Below, piece after piece: positions 14,785 through 20,911 of a stretch of 20,911 bases of DNA (position 1 is the first letter of the stretch; the number at the start of each line of letters is the position of its first letter). A program made the position numbers and the translations under genes. The notes beneath the pieces were generated by a model. The model searched no databases and had not been told where the DNA came from. It saw only the letters and a program-made list of their open reading frames with translations. The stretch lies in NCBI GenBank assembly GCA_022865865.1, contig JALHTN010000081.1, positions 1-20,911 of the forward strand. The letters run 5' to 3'. Source of the DNA: Anaerolineales bacterium. Its GTDB lineage: Bacteria > Chloroflexota > Anaerolineae > Anaerolineales > UBA4823.

Positions 14785-16020
14785 TTAGTCCAGCAACCAA
14801 GCATCTACTTCTGCTCCTGCTGCCAGCGATTTTACACCAGACGGTATAATCAGTAAAGCGTTTGCCTGGACTAGAGACAGTAAATTTCCCGAACCTTGAT
14901 GACCTGTCAGACGGGCAATCCATTCATCATTCTTCAAATGTATAATCCCTCGGAGATAACTTTCCCGCCCATCAGATTCGATATCCTCAATCAACTTAGC
15001 TTTTATCCTGTACCTCGGCACATCTTGTATCCCAGATAATTTCAGGATTGCTGGACGAACGAATACTTCATAACCAACAAAAGCAGATACCGGGTTTCCG
15101 GGAAGACCGATAAAGGGTACACCTTGGAAATCTCCGAACGCGATGGGTTTTCCAGGACGCATATTTACCCGCCAAAAATTTAAATTTCCATCACTCTGGA
15201 CTACAGTTCTCACAAAATCAAATACCCCAACACTAACCCCGGCTGAGGAAAGGATTAGGTCAGCAGATTTCGCAACTGCAGTGATCAGAAATTCGCGTAC
15301 CGAATCCTCATTATCCGAAACGATACCCAAATATTCAGGATCTCCAAAATCTCGTTCAATTAATGCGGATAAGGTATATGCATTAGAATCATGGATCTGG
15401 CCAGACTGTAATGGCACTTCTACTGGAACTAATTCATCACCAGTTGACAGAATGATAATTTTTGGACGGCGATAAACTGAGATTTGTGCTTTACCCAGCA
15501 TTGCCAAAATCCCTAATTCCTGAGGCTTTAGAGGAGAATTGGCATGCAGAACTACCTCATTCTTCTTCACATCCTCCCCTTTATGGCGGATGTAATCTCC
15601 TGGACCAACTGCCCGATAAACAGTTATTGCTGGTGGGAGATCATAAGAGGAACGAGATTTTAGATCATACTGGTCAGTATCCTCAACAGGAATAACTGCA
15701 TCAGCACCAGAGGGTATGGGCGCACCAGTCATGATTCTGGAGGACTGGTTTTCTTCAAGATGAATTGATGGGATTTTCCCAGCGGGAATATCTTCCACGA
15801 TGGAGAGCGTTACTGGGTGATTTTTGCTTGCTTTACTAACATCGATCGAACGTACCGCAAAACCATCCATACTGGAATTGGTGAAGAGCGGTAAGTCGAT
15901 CTCGGATTTAACTCCCTCATATAAGACTCGTCCAGCCGACTCTGATAACAGGATCGATTCACTTTGCACCGGATGAAATGAGGATAACAACCTCTGTAGG
16001 GCTTCGTTAACACTAATCAA
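14785..16020 (-). CDS. moeA: Molybdopterin molybdotransferase MoeA
   Basis: A 411-residue MoeA. It inserts molybdate into adenylated molybdopterin to form the active cofactor. Motifs in order are PLFTNSSMDGFAVR (44-57), RIMTGAPIPSGADAVIPVED (95-114), STGDEL (192-197), SxGVSxGxxD as SAGVSVGVFD (259-268) with the Asp kept, RPGKPIAFG (288-296) and GLPGNPVSAFVGYE (305-318). In the fourth motif the common SGG is SAG here, a mild change. The start is TTG at 16020: GGGAG (16032-16028) is seven bases upstream and no in-frame ATG occurs before the conserved SMDGFAV. The gene lies 23 bases after rel and is probably cotranscribed with it. No other molybdenum cofactor gene is in the window. Confidence 0.94.
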   Translation of the reverse strand: MISVNEALQRLLSSFHPVQSESILLSESAGRVLYEGVKSEIDLPLFTNSSMDGFAVRSIDVSKASKNHPVTLSIVEDIPAGKIPSIHLEENQSSRIMTGAPIPSGADAVIPVEDTDQYDLKSRSSYDLPPAITVYRAVGPGDYIRHKGEDVKKNEVVLHANSPLKPQELGILAMLGKAQISVYRRPKIIILSTGDELVPVEVPLQSGQIHDSNAYTLSALIERDFGDPEYLGIVSDNEDSVREFLITAVAKSADLILSSAGVSVGVFDFVRTVVQSDGNLNFWRVNMRPGKPIAFGDFQGVPFIGLPGNPVSAFVGYEVFVRPAILKLSGIQDVPRYRIKAKLIEDIESDGRESYLRGIIHLKNDEWIARLTGHQGSGNLLSLVQANALLIIPSGVKSLAAGAEVDAWLLD

Positions 16021-16043
16021 TTGGTATCTCCCAATAGCACATA

Positions 16044-18287
16044 CTAACCTGGTCTTACGCGTTGAGCTTCAAGGACATTAGCAAGGTTTTCCAAACGATC
16101 TAGAACTTTACTCAATTGAGCCAGATCGCGAACTTCCAAAACCATATCAAAAATAGCAAGATTGTTATTGATATCCACACTGACCTTACCCATATTGATC
16201 CCTTCCTCGGCGATCAGTGTTGAGACATCTCTCATTAAGCCATCCCGGTCATAAGCTTTCATTCTGACCGGTACCGGATAAGTGTTCTTTGCTTCGCCCC
16301 AAGAAACCTTTACCAAACGCTCCCGGTCTTTAATCCTCATAATGTTGGGACAGTCCTGGCGATGAATTGTTGCTCCACGACCGCGGGTGATATATCCAAC
16401 GATATCATCACCCGGTGCTGGATTGCAGCATCTTGCAAAATTAGTTAATAATCCCCGCAGACCCAAAATTACTACCGAATCTGGTGCCGGTGTGGTCGCC
16501 TCTGGAGAAGGATGAGCAATGATCTTAAATTCTTCCGCTTCGCTTTCCGGTACAGTCAGGTGATTTACTATGCGACCAATTGAAATATCACCATTACCTA
16601 AGGCTTCATACAAATCATCAACAGTACGAAAATCAAATTCTTTGGCAAGATTCTCAAGATTTAGTTTACTTAAACCAAGTCGTCTAAGCTCTTTTTCTAG
16701 CAAAGTTTTGCCTTGATTGATGTTCTTTTCTCGAGCTTGAACTTTGAACCAACGGCGGATTTTTGAGCGTGCTCGTTGCGTTTTCACTAACCCTAAATTA
16801 GGATTGAGCCAATCAAGACTCGGTCCTCCCCGCTTCGCCGTAAGGATTTCAATTTTTTCCCCGGTATTCAATTGGTTATCCAGTGAAACCAATTTTCCAT
16901 TGACTTTTGCCCCCCGGCAGCGATGCCCTACATCAGTATGCACATGATAAGCGAAATCAATAGGTGTCGATCCTGCTGGTAAATCTATGATATCCCCCCG
17001 GGGAGTAAAAAGGTATACACGATCTTCGAATACATCTGATTTTAAACCATCAACAAATTCTCCAGCATCTATTACATCCTGCCGCCATTCCATCAAAGAA
17101 CGCAGCCAGATAATGCGGCGCTCATAATCCTCATCCCGTTCTACACCCTCTTTATACCGCCAATGAGAAGCGATACCATATTCAGCTCCCTGATCCATCT
17201 CAGGAGTGCGGATTTGTATCTCGAGTGTCTTTCCATCATTGAAAATGACTGCGGTATGTAAAGATTGGTAAAAATTATCCTTTGGGGCAGCGATATAGTC
17301 ATCGAACTCATCAGGTATAGGTCGCCAACGGGTGTGGATTTCACCCAATGTCGAATAGCAGGTCGGAATATTGGGTACGACTATGCGTACTCCCCGGACA
17401 TCGAAAACCATCTCGAAGGGTACTCCCTTGCGATGCATCTTTTTATAAATTGAATAGATATGTTTTGGCCTACCAGATATCTCAGGTTTAATGCTCTCTT
17501 TGGATAAAACAGACTGCAGGCTGCTAATGACCCCCTTCATTTCAAGTTCACGATCCGTCCTTCGTGAAGCTAAATTTTCCGCGATTTCCTTATAAGTATC
17601 AGGCTGCAGATATCGAAAAGCTAAATCTTCGAGCTCCCATTTTATCTGCCATATTCCAAGGCGGTTCGCAAGCGGCGCAAATATATCCATTGTTTGTTGG
17701 GCGATTCGTTTGCGCTTATTTTCGGGTAAATGTCCAAGAGTACGCATATTATGCAGCCTATCAGCAAGTTTGATGAGCACCACCCGGATATCTTCTCCCA
17801 TCGCAAGAAATGTTTTGCGTAGAGTCTCGGAAACCGCATCATAACGTCTGCTCTTGGTTAATTTATCTACTTCTAAATCTGGATCTGGTAATCCCCTTCT
17901 TTCGGCTAATTCACGAATCTTTTCTTCCTCAGCCTGCTCGCCCGAGTGCTGGTCCCCCCTCGAAACCCTTGGGAGCTGGGTGAGTTTTGTTACCCCATCC
18001 ACAAGCAGTGCAATCTCATCTCCAAAATCCCTTTGAATGTCAGGCAATGTTAATTCAGTATCTTCAACAGTATCATGAAGTAAACCAGCAGCGATCACAG
18101 CTGGAGGTACACATAATTCAGCCAGGATGGCTGCCACAGCTAGACAGTGACTGATATAGGGTTCACCAGAAGCGCGTGTCTGTTCGTGATGAGCTTGTTC
18201 AGCTGTTCGGTATGCTCGCTGAACTAACTCTCGATCAGCAGGTGAATATGACTCAGGGAGAGACTCTATTAATGATTCAATGCGCAT
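16044..18287 (-). CDS. rel: Bifunctional-type (p)ppGpp synthetase/hydrolase, Rel/SpoT family
   Basis: A 747-residue long RSH protein controlling (p)ppGpp in the stringent response. The hydrolase domain keeps H47, the H71-D72 pair, E75-D76 and D176/N180 (LIKLADRLHN), so hydrolysis should be possible. About 40 extra charged residues (about 108-148) sit between KLTQL and the ETLRKTFLAM helix. The synthetase domain has RPKHIYSIYKKM (273-284), D296 and R301 in FDVRGVRI, EFDDYIAAPK (327-336), YQSLHT (340-345) and LEIQIRT (355-361). The acidic EFDD is the form seen in monofunctional RelA, where bifunctional enzymes usually have RFKD. A TGS domain (about 422-484), a conserved-cysteine region (NFARCCNPAPGDD, 616-628) and an ACT domain (about 672-745) complete the protein. 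The ATG at 18287 follows an AGGT site and an extended -10 promoter. moeA follows after 23 bases. Confidence 0.95.
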   Translation of the reverse strand: MRIESLIESLPESYSPADRELVQRAYRTAEQAHHEQTRASGEPYISHCLAVAAILAELCVPPAVIAAGLLHDTVEDTELTLPDIQRDFGDEIALLVDGVTKLTQLPRVSRGDQHSGEQAEEEKIRELAERRGLPDPDLEVDKLTKSRRYDAVSETLRKTFLAMGEDIRVVLIKLADRLHNMRTLGHLPENKRKRIAQQTMDIFAPLANRLGIWQIKWELEDLAFRYLQPDTYKEIAENLASRRTDRELEMKGVISSLQSVLSKESIKPEISGRPKHIYSIYKKMHRKGVPFEMVFDVRGVRIVVPNIPTCYSTLGEIHTRWRPIPDEFDDYIAAPKDNFYQSLHTAVIFNDGKTLEIQIRTPEMDQGAEYGIASHWRYKEGVERDEDYERRIIWLRSLMEWRQDVIDAGEFVDGLKSDVFEDRVYLFTPRGDIIDLPAGSTPIDFAYHVHTDVGHRCRGAKVNGKLVSLDNQLNTGEKIEILTAKRGGPSLDWLNPNLGLVKTQRARSKIRRWFKVQAREKNINQGKTLLEKELRRLGLSKLNLENLAKEFDFRTVDDLYEALGNGDISIGRIVNHLTVPESEAEEFKIIAHPSPEATTPAPDSVVILGLRGLLTNFARCCNPAPGDDIVGYITRGRGATIHRQDCPNIMRIKDRERLVKVSWGEAKNTYPVPVRMKAYDRDGLMRDVSTLIAEEGINMGKVSVDINNNLAIFDMVLEVRDLAQLSKVLDRLENLANVLEAQRVRPG

Positions 18288-18307
18288 AACTTTTACCTGA
18301 CATTTTT

Positions 18308-18316
18308 AGTATATCA
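18308..18316 (-). promoter_or_regulatory. rel promoter, extended -10
   Basis: On the minus strand, TGATATACT is an extended -10 (TG-N-TATACT; -10 hexamer 18313-18308). The start site would be near 18301, giving a leader of only about 14 bases that just holds the AGGT ribosome site. A -35 of TTGTTT lies 15 bases upstream, closer than ideal, which the extended -10 could offset. Confidence 0.5.
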
Positions 18317-18336
18317 GCCAACCAACAGAAACAATC

Positions 18337-18366
18337 TTCCAAATTTCTACTTTATCAGCTTATAAT
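18337..18366 (+). promoter_or_regulatory. Candidate promoter of the SpoIIE-type phosphatase gene
   Basis: TATAAT at 18361-18366 with a weak -35 TTCCAA at 18337-18342 and an 18-base spacer. It lies 33 bases ahead of the ATG at 18400, in a 112-base divergent gap shared with rel. Confidence 0.45.
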
Positions 18367-18399
18367 CCTGATGCTAGATCGGGTTGTGGCGAGATTCAA

Positions 18400-20493
18400 A
18401 TGAGAAACTTCATCAATTCTTCATTACCGGAAAAGTATAACCGACTCTCTGATTTTGCCAAAACATTTTGGCCAGGTCTCGAATCGATGAGCGATCAGCG
18501 GCGGTTGGTCGGTACCGGTGATGTGCTCACATTTCTTTACACAATACCCCTGGTAATTATCGGATTGATATGGTTAATAGTTGCCACAGATCTGGCAATC
18601 ATTCAACAAAATTTTCTCTTCCTGGTATTCAATTTCGGTCTGCTCTTCCTATTCAGCAGGTTAAGCTTTTTCACGATAATCGAGATTCGTTCAGATCGGT
18701 ATGGCAGCTTAGAAGACTCTTTCGCATCCATGATTCAATGGTCAGCAGTATTTCTGCTTGGTCCAAGTGCTTTATGGGTGGGGGTTTTCTATAATATGAT
18801 TGATTTCTTAATTAATTGGCGGACTGCATCGAATCCCGCTCAACGCTGGTATTTACTGCGAACAATTTCAGTTACTATTGCTATAAGCACCTTCGCATTC
18901 TTGATCTCAATTGCTATATATGAATTTATAGGTGGATCCTTTCCCCTGCCTGGACTCTCACTTTCCACAATCTTGCAAGCATTCCTTGCCCTTGGGAGCG
19001 AGTTCATTCTCGTGATAGTCATTATGTCTGGCTATTTGATCTACCATATTGGTGTTCAAAGAATTATGGCTCAATCCGAGACTATCCAACCGATCGTCAG
19101 GTTCTTCCTAATTGGAACTGGATTACCGTTTCTCGCCCACCCATTCTCTATTCTGCTTGCTGGTTTGTTTGTCGAACATGGATATGATATTTATGCTTTC
19201 CTCTTGGTAGGTTTGGTATTGGTTGCTTATCTCGCCCGGCGACTCAGTTTAGCTGCAGAAAGCAGCCGCCAGCAGTCAAGACAACTTGAGAAGTTAGAAA
19301 GGCTCGGGCGCGAGTTATTAGAAGTCATACCTGATCCTTCGTCCCTACCCAATATTCTGGAAGAAAATGTTCCTGGAATGTTCCCATCAGGCAAGATATC
19401 GATCTGGATTTCACCCAATATTTCCCTATTAAATTATCCTTCAGATTGGGCCGGCATACCGAATGAAGCCTGGGATTGGATCATCGATCAATCAAATCCA
19501 AATGCATTCACTGCAAAGGAGGATTTACCCTGGGTGACAGAAAATGAGGACCATCTGGCAACTGTGATCTCCCCGATCTTTAGGAGCGATAGCATGCGGG
19601 CAATCGGAGGTATTGCGCTTGAGCTAAGAGCACTTGCACAAACCTGGGATCAAGATTCTATGGAAAACCTGTATCCTGCGATCCAATCTCTGGCCGCCCA
19701 GATCGCATCAACGCTTCAACAGACCAAAGTATATGAACAATCGCTAGATTTCCAACAAATCAGCCAAGAATTGCGACTGGCAGGTCAAATTCAAGCCAGC
19801 TTTCTACCCAATAAATTCCCATCAATTCCAGGTTGGCAATTAGCAGTAACCTTACTTCCAGCCCGAGAAACTTCAGGTGATTTTTTCGATGTGATCGAGT
19901 TAAGTGATGGTCGCTTAGGAATTTTGGTGGCAGATGTTGCCGATAAAGGTGTCGGGTCCGCTCTCTATATGGCTCTCAGCCGAACGCTAATTCGTACATA
20001 TGCTGAAGAATACGGTGCAGAACCAGAAGTGGTGTTCTTTGCTGCGAACAACCGGTTGCTCAAAGATGCGCGCGCAAATTTGTTCATCACAATTTTCTAC
20101 GGAATTCTTGATCCAAAAGAAGGTCTATTGACATATTGTAATGCCGGTCATAATCCTCCTTACTTGATCAGGAATTCAGAGCATGAGACCATTATTTCAC
20201 TTCATCGAACAGGAATCGCCATGGGAATCGAGGCGAATTCAACCTGGACAACTGAGACTGTTGCGATTGATCCAGGAGATATTTTAATACTGTACACCGA
20301 TGGAATTCCTGATGCCCAGGATGAGGATGGTGATTTCTTTAATGATGAAGCGATGATAGAAATATCGCGGAAGAATTCAGAAAAATTTGCTCATGAGATT
20401 CAATCCGCGATAATCGAAGAAGTCCAAAATTTTTCTGGTAATGCCCCCCAATCAGACGACATCACTTTGATGGTACTGATGCGGAACAAATGA
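18400..20493 (+). CDS. Membrane-anchored SpoIIE/RsbU-type PP2C serine phosphatase
   Basis: A 697-residue protein. After a soluble N-terminus (1-40), residues about 43-280 form seven or eight hydrophobic helices. A coiled-coil-like linker (SSRQQSRQLEKLERLGREL, 288-306) follows, then a degenerate GAF-like region (about 307-445). The C-terminal PP2C domain (about 455-695) has the metal-binding residues: SGDFFD (492-497), VADVADKGVGSALYMA (510-525), NAGHNPPYL (581-589), LYTDGIPDAQ (631-640) and SDDITLMV (685-692). Such phosphatases dephosphorylate an anti-sigma-factor antagonist and free a sigma factor or another target. The membrane part probably senses a signal that I cannot name. The gene converges with a 19-base gap on an RsbW-like ATPase gene, a plausible opposing kinase. 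It is divergent from rel. Confidence 0.92.
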   Translation: MRNFINSSLPEKYNRLSDFAKTFWPGLESMSDQRRLVGTGDVLTFLYTIPLVIIGLIWLIVATDLAIIQQNFLFLVFNFGLLFLFSRLSFFTIIEIRSDRYGSLEDSFASMIQWSAVFLLGPSALWVGVFYNMIDFLINWRTASNPAQRWYLLRTISVTIAISTFAFLISIAIYEFIGGSFPLPGLSLSTILQAFLALGSEFILVIVIMSGYLIYHIGVQRIMAQSETIQPIVRFFLIGTGLPFLAHPFSILLAGLFVEHGYDIYAFLLVGLVLVAYLARRLSLAAESSRQQSRQLEKLERLGRELLEVIPDPSSLPNILEENVPGMFPSGKISIWISPNISLLNYPSDWAGIPNEAWDWIIDQSNPNAFTAKEDLPWVTENEDHLATVISPIFRSDSMRAIGGIALELRALAQTWDQDSMENLYPAIQSLAAQIASTLQQTKVYEQSLDFQQISQELRLAGQIQASFLPNKFPSIPGWQLAVTLLPARETSGDFFDVIELSDGRLGILVADVADKGVGSALYMALSRTLIRTYAEEYGAEPEVVFFAANNRLLKDARANLFITIFYGILDPKEGLLTYCNAGHNPPYLIRNSEHETIISLHRTGIAMGIEANSTWTTETVAIDPGDILILYTDGIPDAQDEDGDFFNDEAMIEISRKNSEKFAHEIQSAIIEEVQNFSGNAPQSDDITLMVLMRNK

Positions 20494-20512
20494 TCCTAAA
20501 TAGATTGATGGA

Positions 20513-20911
20513 TTAATCACCCTTACGTTTGATCATCCTCAACTCATTGCCATCTTCCTTCGAAAATGTAAAATCTACATCATCCATCATATTGCGGATG
20601 AGAAATAAACCAGCCCCCCGGGGGTTTAATTTTTCTAACTCAAGTGAGAAGTCAGGTGGGGAAACGTCACTTGGATCGAATGGCTCTCCATCATCCTTGA
20701 GAATAATCTCCAAACCATTATTTAAGTCATTACAAGTACAAATAATATCACCCTTCCCCTCCCCCCCATCAGCATGTTCAATGATATTAGAACAAGCCTC
20801 ATCGACAGCAAGCTCTACTGCATATATTTCTTTATCATTAAAACCTGCTTCGGAAGCAGCTTTAAAGACAAATCTTCGAATACCCGCCAGACTCTCAAAG
20901 AGGCCAGAAAA
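20513..20911 (-). CDS. RsbW/SpoIIAB-like HATPase (anti-sigma factor/serine kinase type), 5' end outside window
   Basis: The frame is open from the window edge to the TAA at 20515-20513, giving 132 residues without the N-terminus. The GHKL ATPase core shows an N box ELAVDEACSNIIEH (33-46, with E38 and N42), a G1 box LKDDGEPFDP (71-80) and a G2 region NPRGAGLFLIRNMMDDV (97-112). This is the compact HATPase_c_2 form of RsbW and SpoIIAB, which phosphorylate an anti-anti-sigma protein and bind a sigma factor. It lies tail-to-tail with a SpoIIE-type phosphatase of opposite function, which supports a partner-switching role. No STAS-domain antagonist or sigma factor is visible here; they may lie to the right. 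The coding strand has a notable G-rich run at 20767-20751. Confidence 0.85.
   Translation of the reverse strand, partial: FSGLFESLAGIRRFVFKAASEAGFNDKEIYAVELAVDEACSNIIEHADGGEGKGDIICTCNDLNNGLEIILKDDGEPFDPSDVSPPDFSLELEKLNPRGAGLFLIRNMMDDVDFTFSKEDGNELRMIKRKGD

Noticed and set aside
1..20911. CRISPR arrays, tRNA or rRNA genes, mobile elements, toxin-antitoxin or defence genes
   Set aside because: No direct-repeat arrays, cloverleaf-like sequences, transposase or integrase motifs or recognisable defence domains were seen; the genes are housekeeping, secreted or signalling types.

Overview
The window reads as chromosomal core DNA from a bacterium of moderate GC content. Gene content and protein style suggest a Chloroflexota (Anaerolineae-like) organism: an ATP-type PEP carboxykinase, a long bifunctional-looking Rel with an acidic EFDD synthetase motif, folate-dependent TrmFO, a three-part FAD/Fe-S dehydrogenase, SpoIIE-type and RsbW-type signalling proteins, and short conserved membrane proteins. 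This placement is inferred from protein character, not from a marker gene. I saw no tRNA, rRNA, CRISPR array, insertion sequence, integrase or phage gene. No stretch longer than 300 bases lacks a gene. The longest gaps are about 220-230 bases: 2430-2651, 10676-10905 and 14560-14784.

Layout. (1) Positions 1-2429, minus: a large FAD-linked dehydrogenase with two Fe-S clusters, cut by the left edge. (2) 2652-5506, plus: an aspartate-type aminotransferase and pckA, coupled by an ATGA overlap. Together they connect aspartate, oxaloacetate and phosphoenolpyruvate. (3) 5507-10675, minus: a probable five-gene operon transcribed trmFO, M28/glutaminyl-cyclase-like lipoprotein, soluble histidine kinase, hflX, 70-aa membrane protein. 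Its last stop codon directly abuts the pckA stop. (4) 10906-12450, plus: tatA, an alpha/beta hydrolase and hypA. (5) 12463-12765, minus: a small three-helix membrane protein. (6) 12906-14234, plus: a secreted protein with a P-domain and a C39-like cysteine peptidase domain, followed by a clear intrinsic terminator. (7) 14332-18287, minus: rel, moeA, and after a gap a small four-cysteine DUF1540-like protein with a very acidic tail. (8) 18400-20911: a membrane-anchored SpoIIE-type phosphatase (plus) converging on an RsbW/SpoIIAB-like ATPase domain (minus, cut by the right edge).

Themes. Central carbon metabolism (aminotransferase plus PEPCK), translation and tRNA quality (TrmFO, HflX), the stringent response (Rel), metal and cofactor maturation (HypA, MoeA), protein export (TatA), and partner-switching or phosphorelay signalling (orphan kinase, SpoIIE phosphatase, RsbW-like kinase). 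I found no convincing defence island or other wholly new multi-gene system. The most unusual items are the Rel motif combination and insertion, the acidic-tailed DUF1540-like protein, the P-domain/cysteine-peptidase fusion, the abutting convergent stop codons, and a G-rich tract inside the RsbW-like gene.
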